A stretch of DNA of 64,000 nucleotides from Cordylochernes scorpioides (lineage: Eukaryota > Arthropoda > Arachnida > Pseudoscorpiones > Chernetidae): the NCBI GenBank assembly GCA_030710605.1, contig CP092886.1, positions 159,696,000 to 159,759,999 of the forward strand, read 5' to 3'. The notes below the pieces were generated by a model. The model saw only the letters and a list, made by a program, of their open reading frames with translations, had not been told where the DNA came from and ran no database searches. This document shows positions 1 to 12,100 of the stretch, in pieces. Each line of letters opens with the position of its first letter. Positions within the stretch are counted from its first letter, which is position 1. The position numbers were made by a program, and so were the translations under genes.

Positions 1-69
1 ATTTCAAATTATCAAGAGTATAGACAAGTGTAGATTCAGCATAGGGATTGAATGTTTGCTAGAATCGTT

Positions 70-460
70 TTAACAAATGTTCGTTAGGCAAACTTTTACT
101 AGGATAAAACCGGGCGAAGCCGGGAACATATATATATATGGTTGTCGGCTATGCACGCTTCAATATGTAACGATTCTCGCTAAAATTTGAACAGGAGAGA
201 GAGTTAAATCTGGAAGTGTTTTTTTGTCGCGCTTTAACCAAGAAAAATTATAATTAACCAGGTACTGAGCAACAATATTTTTTTAGTCAGAAATGATGAT
301 GACAATATTGCTGTATCATGCTTGATTGACATAAACAAAATTATTTAGGGGAATATTCACTAAAACAGACCACGGGCGAAGCCAGATAATAATTTTCAGT
401 AGGCAGGAACAAAATTCTACCTGCGAAACATTCACTCGAGCAGAAGACACACGAAGCCAG
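70..460 (+). repeat. Degenerate Helitron-like 3' end fragments
   Basis: Three short segments (about 76-126, 345-395 and 418-460) repeat the motif GGGCGAAGCC or a decayed form of it, preceded by a TTCACT or TTAGGCAAACTT-like stretch. The first closely matches the segment just before the CTAG terminus at 1962, so these look like worn 3' ends of the same Helitron-like family. None keeps a clear CTAGT end. The rest of 1-480 is AT-rich and shows nothing else recognisable. Confidence 0.5.
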
Positions 461-480
461 GTCATCTCTATATATAAAAT

Positions 481-516
481 ATCGTTTCTCGGTCTTTTGG
501 CTAAGATCGTGTAGTT
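481..516 (+). pseudogene. U2 snRNA 5'-end fragment
   Basis: The sequence begins ATCGTTTCTCGGTCTTTTGG and continues CTAAGATC-GTGTAGT. This is the conserved 5' end of U2 spliceosomal RNA, including the GTGTAGTA branch-site recognition block in slightly changed form. Similarity fades after about 36 bases: the Sm site and the 3' stem-loops are missing. It is therefore a truncated pseudogene or a captured fragment. No U-snRNA promoter element is evident in the AT-rich sequence upstream. Confidence 0.7.
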
Positions 517-1180
517 TATCTCTAGATATTTTTATTTATATATATCTTCTTAAAAATCTATTCAGTAGAGAGAGTGGATATGTTTGCTCGAAAAATATAT
601 TTTATATCTATATATATAAAAATGGATGTTTGTTGGTCCGTTGGTCCGTTCGTGAGTGATAATCTTCTACATCGCTCAACCAATCGTGATGAAACTTTGG
701 GAAGATGTTTAGTATACTACCGGGATGGTTTCTGGCTAATTACTCTTTAGAAATAACCTTTCGTTACATTTCTATTTACAATAAAACGTAAATTCAATCG
801 CAATCAGCGCCCCCTCGCGGCAGACGTATGGCCTAAAATAGCCTCGCATGAGCTTATTTGTAACGTCAAGCTTAGCCTATAGGTTAGGTACACAGCTTCG
901 TCCCCCCGCAACTTAGGTTCGAGGCTCAGCGTGGGTGTTTTTTTTCATTTCTTTTATATTATTGTAGCAAATTATTAAAAATATTATTTTATTTAAAATG
1001 TAGGCTTTTTAAAATAAAAATTAACATAAACAATTTTTTTTATAATATTTGTAACAAACCTAGGTTCGAAGCTCAGCGTGGGTGTCTTTTTTATTTTCGT
1101 TTCTTTTATATTATTGTAGCAAGGTCTGTTTTTACAGCATTATTATATTTTGATTGGTTTATTTTAAATATGTTTGTTAT

Positions 1181-1334
1181 GAAGGCTCTATGTAATACTA
1201 TTTAGAGCACATTTTACATTTTAAACACCTAAGCCCCCCTCTTTTTAATATTGTAGTGAAGGCTCTATGTAATACTATTTAGAGCACATTTTACATTTTA
1301 AACACCTAAGCCCCCCTCCTTTTAATATTGTAGC
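1181..1334 (+). repeat. Tandem duplication, 77-bp unit
   Basis: Two adjacent copies of a 77-bp unit starting GAAGGCTCTATG and ending near TATTGTAG. They differ at only a few bases. The duplication lies inside the Helitron-like element and is a recent local event. Confidence 0.85.
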
Positions 1335-1635
1335 AAAATATTAAAAGTCTTATTTTATTTTAGATGTTTGCCATGAAACTTTGGGAAGTTGTTTAGTATA
1401 CTATCAGGACGATTTCTGGCGAATTATTTTAGAATAATATTTATAGCAATAATTATAGCGAAATTAAGACATAGTGATTATATTCTGTGTTTGTGCATAT
1501 GTAAATATTTTACAGAAAATGTGAGAACGTTCTATTAGAATATCTCGAAAACAAAAAACACTACATATAAACGAGTTCACTGACGTTTATTAATGCAGTG
1601 ATTATAATCAGTGATTACAATGAAGGGCTATATTA

Positions 1636-1825
1636 TCTATATATATAAAAATCACTTTCAAATATTAACGTAACGTTCCATTCTCAATCCCGTAGGGCTT
1701 TAGATCGGCTAAAACATTTTTATCTTTATAAGTGAATATTAACTTTACTGTACTGAATAATTTAGTATAATGTTAATTTAACATATTACAATTTAGCCAC
1801 AGCAACGCGTGGCCGGGTTCGCTAG
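1636..1825 (+). mobile_element. Nested short Helitron-like element
   Basis: A second A|TCTATATATATAAAAATC start at 1636 is paired with a second terminus at 1822-1825 (CTAG, followed by T). The terminus is preceded by ACGCGTGGCCGGGTTCG, a classic Helitron 3' tail. The 190-bp unit sits inside the larger element and its 3' tail sequence differs, which implies a different subfamily. Confidence 0.55.
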
Positions 1826-2060
1826 TATTATATAAATATATAACGTAACGATTATTATCATCATAGTATTCTGTGTGTTCCGAAATATTATTATCAATAA
1901 TAATCGTTAGGCAAACTTCCACTCGGATAAAACCCGGGCGAAGCCGGGTACACATCCGCTAGTATATATACATATAATATATCGAGTTGCCCCTCGAAAT
2001 ATTGGAACAATAAAAATAATTAGAAATCCAATATATGCATCTTTTTTAAATATACATATA

Positions 2061-2172
2061 TATTAAAAATAAAGAAAGCATCTCCTGACCACTAGATGGC
2101 GCTCTGCCATCTAAAAAGCACATGTGCTCGTGGTCAGGAGATGCCTTCTTTATTTTTAATATCAACACCTGA
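2061..2172 (+). repeat. Family A palindromic element, short copy
   Basis: Arms 2061-2092 and 2130-2161 are inverted repeats of 32 bases with one mismatch. They enclose the hairpins GATGGC/GCCATC and AGCACATGTGCT. The tail repeats CACCTGACC, which can pair with GGTCAGG. The same modules recur at about 35160-35463 and elsewhere. This copy lacks the hammerhead-like module. Confidence 0.7.
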
Positions 2173-2559
2173 CCCACTTATCTTTTATTTTTTCTATTGT
2201 TTTTTCATATATATATATATATATGTGTATGTATATATATTCTACATATGAAATAATAATAGACACGATCTCACAATTTATAAAAATAAATATTCCATTC
2301 TATAAAGGTACTGCTCAGAAAAATTGGCAGTATTTTGAAGACATATAATTACAACGCGTCGAGCTTAAGAAAATCTAAAGCAATTTTTTATGCCACTCAG
2401 ATACTGAACATATTTAAATACAGGAAGATTGAAACAACGTAATTTACTGAATACCCACCATGCAAAACATGTTACTTACATTGGAGAAACCGGTAAATTA
2501 CTAAAGAGGATCGGCTCAATCAACATAAAAAGTATCATTATGAAATTACAAACCATTTA

Positions 2560-2943
2560 CACCCATGGAGACAAAACTTAAAGAAGTTGTACCTTTTAGC
2601 ATATACAGTAGAACTTGGATAATTCGAACTTCTTTAATTCGAAAACCTCTTTAATTCGAATATTTATCTTGGTCCCTAGAATTTCCTATATATATAATTT
2701 CCGTTTTTAATTCGAATTTTTGGATAATTCGAATTTTTTTATGGTCCCTTGGGGTTCGAATTATCCAAGTTCGACTGTATATCGTGATTGAGACAATAAC
2801 TCTGAAAGATATTACAGTGAACTTTATTGAAAAGCCTCGAGATAACCAAGTGTGCACAAAATTGCCTCTGTCTCGTTTATTAAAAAAAAAGACGACCGGC
2901 GACATCAAAGACCATTCAGTTCCTTAGGTTTTGTCTATGAGTG
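2560..2943 (+). mobile_element. Family D MITE, copy 1 (interrupted)
   Basis: Its ends read CACCCATGGAGACAAAACTT and AGGTTTTGTCTATGAGTG, imperfect inverted repeats flanked by TA. Three more copies (48065, 55170, 55838) share the interior motifs ACAATAACTCTGAAAGAT and GGCGACATCAAA. The family is a roughly 200-bp Tc1-type MITE without coding capacity. This copy is split by a 172-bp pogo-type MITE. Confidence 0.7.
2606..2777 (+). mobile_element. Pogo/Tigger-type MITE nested in family D
   Basis: The termini CAGTAGAACTTGGATAATTC and its inverse (GAATTATCCAAGTTCGACTG) flank 172 bp with TA on both sides (2604-2605 and 2778-2779). CAGT(C/A)GAAC...ATAATTCGAA termini are typical of pogo/Tigger elements. 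The interior repeats TTAATTCGAA and has no open reading frame. Confidence 0.75.
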
Positions 2944-3224
2944 TAACTTCTAGTGTGTTGACCTCACCCTGAACAAATAAAGCATCAATCATATATTAGG
3001 ATATGAAAAAAAAACATTGCAGATCAATTTTGAAAATCTGTCCCTCTAAAAAAGATAGAAAAAAGCATAAATCAATAAATTTATTTCCCAAAATTTATGA
3101 AGAATTCATATCCCACAAATATTTTTAGACTATTATATAAACATTTTTAATTTACAAATTTATTTTTTAATATATAATTAATTATATTTATAGAATTACT
3201 TATAATCATGATATATATGTTGAT

Positions 3225-3390
3225 GTTATGATGTACTAGAGCGCCATCTGTTATCAAATTATAAAACTTTTTTTTTTTTTTTTTTTCATCGCAGTAAGGA
3301 CAGTAGAAATTGTTTTATTTAAAAAAAAAAGAATAATACGCCACTAAAATAGTTTTATAATTTGATATATGTTGATGTAATAAAATTTTA
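3225..3390 (+). repeat. Family B palindromic element, fragment
   Basis: Contains GCGCCATCTGTTATCAAA, a long T-run and CATCGCAGTAAGGACAGTAG. Short arms (ATCAAATTATAAAAC and its inverse at about 3351-3365) face each other. The same modules occur at 22075-22290, 50470-50905, 54605-54800, 57740-58135 and 59500-59670. Confidence 0.6.
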
Positions 3391-4012
3391 TAATGCTATA
3401 TTTTTAATAGCGGTTATACATCGGTCTTTCAGAGCAAGCGTGGCGCACCTGCCCACGTGTTCAAAACACAAATAACCTCGATATAGAGGCGAGTTGTCGC
3501 TCGAAATATAAATATTTAGAATATACAAATAAAGATGTTAACATCCAATAAATGCATATTTTATAAATATTAAATATGTTTAAAATATGATTGAACACGC
3601 AGATAATAACATATGGGATCTCAGATTATCCCTGCCTCGAACCAAAGAGCGGCCTCAAAATACATTGCCTACACAACTTTCTAACTTCGAGCTATAAAGA
3701 ATATTACTGAAATAAATGTCCATCCATTGTATATACAATTGGGGCATCCCTTTTCACCTACTACAAAGACAAAGTTTTATTGAAAGGAGACGTCACTACA
3801 GACATATCACGTAAAGAGACCAAGGACTGGGTGGAAATTGTACAGAGCAGGATGGCGGGAGAAGTGGAGGACTTGGTAAAAGGTCAACGGACCGCATTCA
3901 AGATTTTATTGGACTGGCGCGAGTGTAAACACAAGAGGCTGCCCGTGGGGAATCCTCAGCTCGGATATCGACATATATCTCAAATGACAACACTAGTGTC
4001 ATCTACCTGATA

Positions 4013-4770
4013 TCTTTGCATATCCAATCACCACTTGCAACATATATTTACCTAATATCTTTGCATATCCAATCAACAATTGTAGCATATATTTACCTGA
4101 TACCTTTGCAAATGCAACCAACACTTGCAACATATATTTACCTAATATCTTTGTATATGCAATCAGAATTTGTAACATATATTACCTGATATCTTTGCAT
4201 ATGCAATCAGAACTTGTAACATATATTTACCTAATATCTTTGCATATGCAATCAGAATTTGTAACCTATATTTACCTGATATCTTTGCATATACAATCAG
4301 AACTTGTAACATATATTTACCTAATATCTTTGCATATGCAATCAACAATTGTAACATAAATTTACCTAATATCTATGCATATGCAATCAGAACTTGCAAC
4401 ATATATTTACCTAATATCTATGCATATGCAATCAACACTTGCAAAATATATTTACCTAATATCTTTGCATATGCAATCAACACTTGTAACATATATTTAC
4501 CTGATATCTTTGCATATGCAATCAACACTTGCAACATAAATTTACCTAATATCTATGCATATGCAATCAGAACTTGTAATATATATTTGCATATATAATC
4601 AACACTTACATAATATAATTACCTGATATCTTTTCGTAGACAACCACCGCTTGCACATAATATATTTACCTGATATCTATATCTTGTCACTTATAAATCC
4701 ACTACTTGCTGCGTATATTTGCCTGATATATATTCACGTAAACAGTAACCACGTGCTCTATATATTACTT
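4013..4770 (+). repeat. Minisatellite, 45-bp unit
   Basis: About fifteen units with a 45-bp period, each containing CATATATTTACCTGATATC, TTTGCATATGCAATCA and ACTTG. Unit starts fall at 4041, 4086, 4131 and 4176, and the 3' units become degenerate. Because the period is a multiple of three, a repeat-encoded open frame exists on the minus strand, but I do not read it as a gene. Confidence 0.9.
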
Positions 4771-6177
4771 GGTGTCGTTACTGCGAGGCTAAAGATTCCA
4801 GTGCGTTTAGGAAAACCTCACATGACCCAATTATCATGATCATCATAACTTACATAAATTGTCTATTTTATGAAAAGGTTGGTAATGTTATTATGCAAAT
4901 GTAGCTCGCTATATTTGAGAAAGTTCTACGTCGGGAAAGGGGAACATGCCAGGAGTGTGGAGAATCATTCTCAACCCCCCAGCGTTGTATTTCGGCTTTC
5001 GCCTCATTCCTGGGTGCTTCACATCGAAATGTGAGATCTCTATCCAACTGATGTAAATATTCTCTAGAACATTAACGCACATTAGAGAATGGATAAATTA
5101 CACATACAATTGCTCTCAATGTGAATGCGTGTATGAATAATTTTAAATTTAAATCCCCACTTTCCATTCTCTATGCAATCTAGAGAATGTGCTTTCTTAA
5201 ACAAATAGATCCGAAGATTTTTCACAGGAATATTTTCAGGTAGTTTAATCTTTTAAATGTGTTTGTGCTCGTGTGCCGCGCTTGATCTCCTATAAGCAAG
5301 CTAATTAGCACAGGGGCACGTCCACCTCCTTCTGGGAATGGAAGAGGATTTAGGATAATCACGCTTTTAATATTTTCACTTTAAAGTGGTCGAGTCGTCT
5401 GCCTTTATATTTTCTCACTGCTGAATATAACCATACGATGGAAGCGCTTTAGTTATTTCATTTCAAATTCCATTAACATATTTTAGCCTTATTTCTTATA
5501 CCTAATTAATATTGGTAGGCGCAATTCACAATATTTATCATTCTATTTAAATTTGTTTTATAGTATTTTACATTATCTTGGTGTATATATATATTTTATT
5601 TTCTCTTTCACAATCGTCCATTATTCTCTAATCTTATTATAATGCCGTGAATTAAAGTAGGAGGGAGGGGGAGAAATGATTTGAAATTGGTGTGAATTTC
5701 AAATTTTAGTTTGATGGAGCATTTTTTAATATCATGGCGTACTTAGAATTAATTAAAAATCAAATGACAAGACACCTAATAATTTTAGCTTTCCTCGGTG
5801 ACATTTAAAAGTAAGTCTAGACCATGCAGGATTAAACACAAAATCTATTGTTTGATCTTCGACTTTATCATAAGAAAGATATACCCACCGCATGACGGGA
5901 AGAAAAATAGCCTCCAGGAATTAAAAGTTAGTTCCATAACAAAATATTGACAATTATGTTATAGCTCAATCTGTTTGCTAGCCCGAGGAGCTGCTAAAAA
6001 CTCGGGCGTTGTTAGTTAGCTCTTCGCATTAGCTCAGCCTACTTCAATATCGTGTAATTAGCATTCTTTCTCCACTCTCTTTTTTAATCAGCGCCCAGAG
6101 GACTTCCTTGTTGGGCTTCTCATGGAGTACTTTAATTAATGGAAACCCCGTCTCCGCCAGTATACTATATTGACTAC
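4770..6177. other. Anonymous AT-rich stretch with small inverted repeats
   Basis: No gene seen. About 5049-5196 holds an inverted pair built on ATTCTCTAGA and TTAGAGAATGGA, possibly a small MITE. At about 5980-6008, GCCCGAG and CTCGGGC form a 7-bp hairpin. The rest is unremarkable. Confidence 0.5.
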
Positions 6178-7685
6178 TATATTAATACTTTCTTTCCAAT
6201 ATACTAACACCATAGTGATACTTCCTCTCTAATATACTGAAACCATAGTGATGCTTCCTCTCAAATATACTGAAGCCATAGTGATACTTTCTATCTAATA
6301 TACTGAAACCATAGTGCTGCTTTCTCTCAAATATACTGAAACCATAGCGATACTTTCTCTCAAATATACTGAAACCATAATGATGCTTTCTCTCAAATAA
6401 ACTGAAACCATAGTGATACTTTCTCTCAAATATACTGAAACCATAGTGATACTTTCTCTCAAATATACTGAAACCATAATGATGCTTTCTCTCAAATATA
6501 CTGAAACCATAGTGATACTTTCTCTCAAATATACTGAAACCATAGTGATACTTTCTCTCAAATATGCTGAAACCATAGTGATATTTCCTCTCAAATATAC
6601 TGAAACCATAGTGATACTTTCTCTCAAATATGCTGAAACCATAGTGATACTTTCTCTCAAATATACTGAAACCATAGTGATGCTTTCTCTCAAATATGCT
6701 GAAACCATAGTGATACTTTCTCTCAAATATACTGAAACCATAGTGATGCTTTCTCTCAAATATGCTGAAACCATAGTGATACTTTCTCTCAAATATACTG
6801 AAACCATAGTGATGCTTTCTCTCAAATATGCTGAAACCATAGTGATACTTTCTCTCAAATATGCTGAAACCATAGTGATGCTCTCTCTCAAATATGCTGA
6901 AACCATAGTGATACGTTCTCTCAAATATGCTGAAACCATAGTGATATTTCCTCTCAAATATGCTGAAACCATAGTGATGCTCTCTCTCAAATATGCTGAA
7001 ACCATAGTGATACGTTCTCTCAAATATGCTGAAACCATAGTGATGCTTTCTCTCAAATATGCTGAAACCATAGTGATACTTTCTCTCAAATATGCTGAAA
7101 CCATAGTGATACTTTCTCTCAAATATACTGAAACTATAGTGATGCTTTCTCTCAAATATGCTGAAACCATAGTGATACTTTCTCTCAAATATACTGAAAC
7201 CATAGTGATGCTTTCTCTCAAATATGCTGAAACCATAGTGATGCTCTCTCTCAAATATGCTGAAACCATAGTGATACGTTCTCTCAAATATGCTGAAACC
7301 ATAGTGATGCTTTCTCTCAAATATGCTGAAACCATAGTGATGCTCTCTCTCAAATATGCTAACACCATAGTGATACTTTCTCTCAAATATGCTGAAACCA
7401 TAGTGATGCTCTCTCTCAAATATGCTGAAACCATAGTGATACGTTCTCTCAAATATGCTGAAACCATAGTGATGCTTTCTCTCAAATATGCTGAAACCAT
7501 AGTGATACTTTCTCTCAAATATGCTGAAACCATAGTGATACGTTCTCTCAAATATGCTGAAACCATAGTGATGCTCTCTCTCAAATATGCTGAAACCATA
7601 GTGATGCTTTCTCTCAAATATGCTGAAACCATAGTGATACTTCCTTTCAAATATACTAAAACCATAGTGATACTTTCTCTCCAGA
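6178..7685 (+). repeat. Minisatellite, 33-bp unit, about 45 copies
   Basis: The unit is approximately CCATAGTGATACTTTCTCTC followed by AAATATGCTGAAA. Copies differ mainly at the GATACTTT/GATGCTTT/GATACGTT and TACTG/TGCTG positions. In the middle of the array two variants alternate, giving a 66-bp higher-order unit (about 6630-6830), while other parts show less regular variant strings. The 33-bp period keeps three frames open for over 400 codons on both strands. That follows from the period and is no evidence of coding: there is no flanking exon, signal peptide or start context. Confidence 0.95.
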
Positions 7686-8414
7686 ATCCTCAATACGATA
7701 ATACAATTTCACAAATTTATTCTGAAGAGCAGGATGAGCTCATTTTGTGAAAGATCTTTGAGACTTTCAAGATGCTCAGCGAAAATAGTAATATTTCTTG
7801 TAAATCGACGTTTTCAAATTTTGTCATGTGTATAAAGTAACAGTTAGGTTTAGAAGAATCAAATTTGAACGCTTATTTGCTTCCGTACCTTATTCCCAAA
7901 CAATCTAATTGTTAACTTTATATAGGTATTTACGTACAAGTGACCACAGGGAATTGAATGCCTATACAATTCTTTCTTTTTTTTTAAATAAATGCTTTTT
8001 TTTATATCTTGTCCAATTTCAACATTGCATCGCTTCCTAGTGCGATTTTTCTTTTTAATTCTTCTGAGTATCTGTCTCTTTAGCGCAATGTTAAAATATT
8101 GGAAGCGTCTGGTTTATCAGTAAGAGCAGAAGGATCATGTAGTAAACCGAATTTATTTGCTTTGCGAATTTCTAAAGGATTGAGAAATATGGATTTTTGC
8201 TGTCCCATATGCGACGAATTTATGGTGTTCTCAAATATATATTCACAAAAAGGGTAGCTCTACCTCTTAATATTTTTAAAGCCAGAGATTCCTTCTTTTT
8301 TTTTTTTTGTGCACATGAATACCATCCTCTCGCAATTCTAAACAAACCAGGCGAGTCCATCTAGTATGAATATACATATATAAGCTTCTTTGTTGCTATT
8401 ATATATATATATAT
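7686..8414. other. Anonymous AT-rich stretch
   Basis: Nothing recognisable beyond short homopolymers and an AT microsatellite at 8400-8414, into which the adjacent LTR element inserted. Confidence 0.5.
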
Positions 8415-8635
8415 TGTAGGCGCCATCCCGACCAGAGAGCCACAGATAAACAGATTATAAACGCACAGAATATAGAATCCGAGCTCCCCAGTAGAAGGAA
8501 TACCCGGAAGACGACGGTACTCTCTGTTATATGTGTTGTTCACTATTATGATTTTGTTTTAATAAACGCTACTAAATTATTTCATTGGATCCTCTCTTTC
8601 CTTTTCCCAGTAAGAAACGCCTACGGAAGCCAACA
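8415..8635 (+). repeat. 5' LTR of the Ty3/gypsy element
   Basis: The 221-bp repeat starts TGTAGGCGCC and ends GCCAACA. It matches 13968-14188 with two differences. It contains AATAAA at 8561-8566, a plausible polyadenylation signal. ATAT on both outer sides (8411-8414 and 14189-14192) fits a 4-bp target duplication but lies in an AT repeat, so it is ambiguous. Confidence 0.95.
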
Positions 8636-8772
8636 GAAATTCAGAAGTGGGATAGTCCTGAAGAAAATTGAAGATTCACTGGAATAATTTGGAAACGAGA
8701 AAGACGTGGCGCGGTGACCGATCAACGTAAGAGGAGTTGTATGGTATGTACGAAATTTAATTACCTATTCCT

Positions 8773-8967
8773 AAAAGTATTATCGCAAAGTATCGCGGTA
8801 AAAGTATTATTACAAGTCACCTCGACAAAAGTATTATCGCAAAGTATCGCGGTAAAAGTATTATTGCAAGTCATCTCGATAAAAGTATTATCGCAAAGTA
8901 TCGCGGTAAAAGTATTATTGCAAAATCATCTCGATAAAAAGTATTATCGCAAAGTATCGCGGTAAAA
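8773..8967 (+). repeat. 54-bp tandem repeats in the gypsy leader
   Basis: About 3.6 copies of a 54-bp unit begin at 8773, 8827, 8881 and about 8936. Each contains AAAAGTATTATCGCAAAG, TATCGCGG and CATCTCGA. They lie between the primer-binding region and gag, a common place for expandable leader repeats. Confidence 0.9.
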
Positions 8968-9112
8968 AGAAAAAAAAAAGTATTGTTCAAAATTACTAAA
9001 GAAAAGTTGATTTCGTTTAAAGAAATAATTGAAACAGTACGTATCTGGTTTAGTCAGTTTTATTTGTTTATTTTAAAATTTTTTGCTTTGTTTATTTTTC
9101 CTTTTGAAAAAC

Positions 9113-12100
9113 ATGACTTATTTAGCGAAAGTAAGGAAATGCGATTTGAGCAAGTTGGCGTATGAACTCGGCGAGGTAGTACCGCCAGAGAGCAGGATCG
9201 TCGACTTAAAACACCTTATTTTGAATAGCCAATCTTACGAAGAAGAGTTCGCAAAGCAACTGTTGGAGACTCTGATCGAGGATCGGGAACGAATCGAGGA
9301 GCGGGAACGAATCGAGGATCGGAAACGAATCGAGGATCGGGAACGAATCGAACGGGAACGAAAAGAACAAATGGTAATGGAATTCGAGCTTGAGAAGCTG
9401 CGCATCCAGACTACACGCGGAAACAACGATACGTCTCGAAGTACCAGCAATGACGCACATTACGAGATACGTAAACTGATGCCCAAGTACGAGTCGAAGG
9501 ACAATGATTTGAGTTTTTACCTAATTCTTTTCGAAAGACAGGCAAAGCGACTAGGATTGGATGAAGACCAATGGGCGTTCAGCCTCCTAGGATTGCTACC
9601 TTACGAAATGACTCAATTAATCGTTCGGGAGACAGAAGAACAAAGCGGCGATTATAGGTTCGTGAAAAGGTTGCTCCTAAAACGGTACAAGTTGAGCCCC
9701 GAACAATTCAGACAAAAATTCGAGAAGCACGAGAGATCTCAAAAGGGTTCCTGGAGAGACTTCGCTTTCGAATTGCAAGGATATTTCAACGAATGGATCG
9801 AAGGAATGAACGTGGAAAATTTCGACGCCCTAAAGGATTTGTCCGTCACTAACCAGCTAAAGAAAAAAGTTCCAAATGTGCTGCGTAATCATCTCATTGA
9901 CGATTGGACCAAGTTAAACAACCCAGATGAGTTGGCGGATAAACTGGACGAGTACGAAAATGTTCGCACCGAGATGGGACCTCCGCATTGGAATGCGAAA
10001 CACCTCATACCACCGTCGTTTCAGCAGAAATCTGCGAGATTCCCCAACCAAAGCGAAGTTAAAGAGACTAAACAAGGAACGAATGTTTCGGGTCAAGACG
10101 CTGCAAGGAACGAAATCAGTGAAACGTACCCTAACACCTTGAGGAGAATGGTCAACCGTACGATCAGAAACGACAAGGGAGAACCGAAGTGCTTCAACTG
10201 CAATCAGTTTGGACACATTGCCAGAGACTGCCCAGCACCCAGGACTACGTTGACATGCCGAGGATGCGGTCAAACGGGACACAAGGAAAGGAATTGCACA
10301 AGACCCAAAGAAGGACTAAAAGTAGCCAACCTGGAAGTCGAAGGACTGGAGACTGTCCCGCCAGATGTATATTTGAAGGATGTCAAGATCGACAACAAGG
10401 AAACCGTGAAGGCAATGATAGACACCGGGAGCAGCAGTTGTCTAATGAGAGAATCGGTCGCAAGGAGGATCAGCGTCGACATCGAACCAGACTCGACTAG
10501 TCTGTACGGCATCGGTAACCAGACTGCACCAGCTGCCAGGACCGTTGGGAAGACGACAGTCGACCTGGAGATTGATGGCATCGTCGGAAGGGAAATCACT
10601 GTATTCATTGTCAACGATGATGCCCAACCCTATGACCTATTAATTGGAAGAACATGGACAGATCTGCCCTACGTATCCTTCGCCAGAATTGGTAAAAACT
10701 TGCATATTGGCTATTCATCCGAATTTCCGTTTGCTAATCTGCAAGAAGAAATCAAGTCGCGTCGCATCGAACTGAGAGCAACCGAAACTGTTCAGTTGGA
10801 GAGCGACTCCATTAACTTTACAAGTGCAATCACAGACGAGGTAAAGGACGGATATGTATTGTTCACAGGAGTAGATGACGCCTGTGTCGATCCCCTATTG
10901 GAAGTGGTCGATGGAAAGACGACCGTACCCATCATCTCAGCTGGCAAGGGCAAGTTGAGAGTAAGGAAGAACCAATGTGTAGGGCGAGTTGAACTACTGA
11001 ACCTTGATGATATTGTTGTTAACCTGGACGTTGCAGAGGATTCGTTTCAGACTAAAAATGAAGAGAAGAGGGAAGGACAAGACCAAATGAAACGTAAGCG
11101 CCCCATACTGCCTGAGGACATTAACGTCAATCATTCTCTGACTTCGAAAGAGAGACAAGAAATCCTAGATGTAGTAAACGAGTATAGAGACTGTTTCGCT
11201 CTTGGCATGGAGGAATTAGGGTACACCGATGTCACCAAGATGGACATTAAGGAGGTTGATGGAAGCAAGCCAGTCTGTCTGAGACCGTATAAGACGACTG
11301 CAAGTGAACGCGAAGCAATCAGGGAGATTGTCAGAGAGTGGAAGGACAATGGAATAGTCACGGAAACTAGATCACCCTACGCTAGTCCCGTCCTACTTGT
11401 GAGGAAGAAAACTGGAGATCATCGTCTGGTGGTAGATTATAGGAGACTCAACATTCAAACAGTTAAGCACAAGTTCCCATTACCAAGGATAGACGACCTT
11501 CTGGAAGGCCTAAGGAATGCGAAATTCTTCACCACTCTGGATCTGGCGCATGGATATCTGCAGATACCACTGACCGATAAGGCAAAATTAAAGACAGCAT
11601 TCATCACCCCAGATGATACAGGTCAATTCGAAAGGATGATTTTTGGACTCGCCAACGCACCAGCTGAATTCCAAAGACTGATGCACACTGTCCTAGGTCC
11701 GCTGCTGAACAAGAAGGCATTCTGCTATCTCGACGACGTGATTATCCCGGCAAAGGATTGGCGGGAGATGATCGAAAGGTTGAGGGAAGTCCTCGAAAGA
11801 ATAAGATCAGCGAAGTTGACACTGAAACCCTCCAAATGTGAGTTCGGAAGGAGGGAAGTTGAGTTCTTAGGGTATGTCATCAGTACAGGCGGACTTAAGC
11901 CAGGCCCAAGAAAGATCAAGGCGATAGAAGAATTTCCAGAACCCAAGAATGTCCACGACATACGACGCTTTCTGGGACTGACGAACTTCTTCAGACGATT
12001 TGTAAAGACTTCGCGAGGAAAGCAGAACCGCTAAGCAGACTTACGAAGAAAGGTTCACAATTTGAATGGAAGGAAGAACAGCGAAGGTCATTTGGAGGAC

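Larger units (their letters stand above)
607..1962 (+). mobile_element. Non-autonomous Helitron-like element
   Basis: The 5' end is TCTATATATATAAAAATG preceded by A, and the 3' end is CTAG followed by T. A short GC-rich hairpin (CCCGG...CCGGG, about 1933-1948) sits some 11 bases before the terminus. These are the standard Helitron signatures: A|TC...CTRR|T insertion with a 3' hairpin. The 1356-bp interior has no Rep/helicase coding, so the copy is non-autonomous. A segment containing GAAACTTTGGGAAG and TTTAGTATACTA occurs at about 694 and again at about 1374, and a block reading AGGTTCGARGCTCAGCGTGG is also duplicated (about 905 and 1063). A second, smaller Helitron-like unit is nested inside. 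Confidence 0.65.

Noticed and set aside
3780..4010. 76-codon frame near the 45-bp minisatellite
   Set aside because: GC-richer than its surroundings, but no recognisable domain. It may be retroelement debris and cannot be supported as a gene.
4013..4770. CRISPR-like array
   Set aside because: Units are directly adjacent without unique spacers, in a eukaryotic context. It is an ordinary minisatellite.
6182..7750. Three overlapping open frames of over 440 codons
   Set aside because: They result from a 33-bp repeat, which keeps frames open on both strands. There is no domain, signal or start context.
12000..12040. Programmed ribosomal frameshift in pol
   Set aside because: It lies after the RT core, has no slippery heptamer or pseudoknot that I can see, and is matched by a second random indel downstream.
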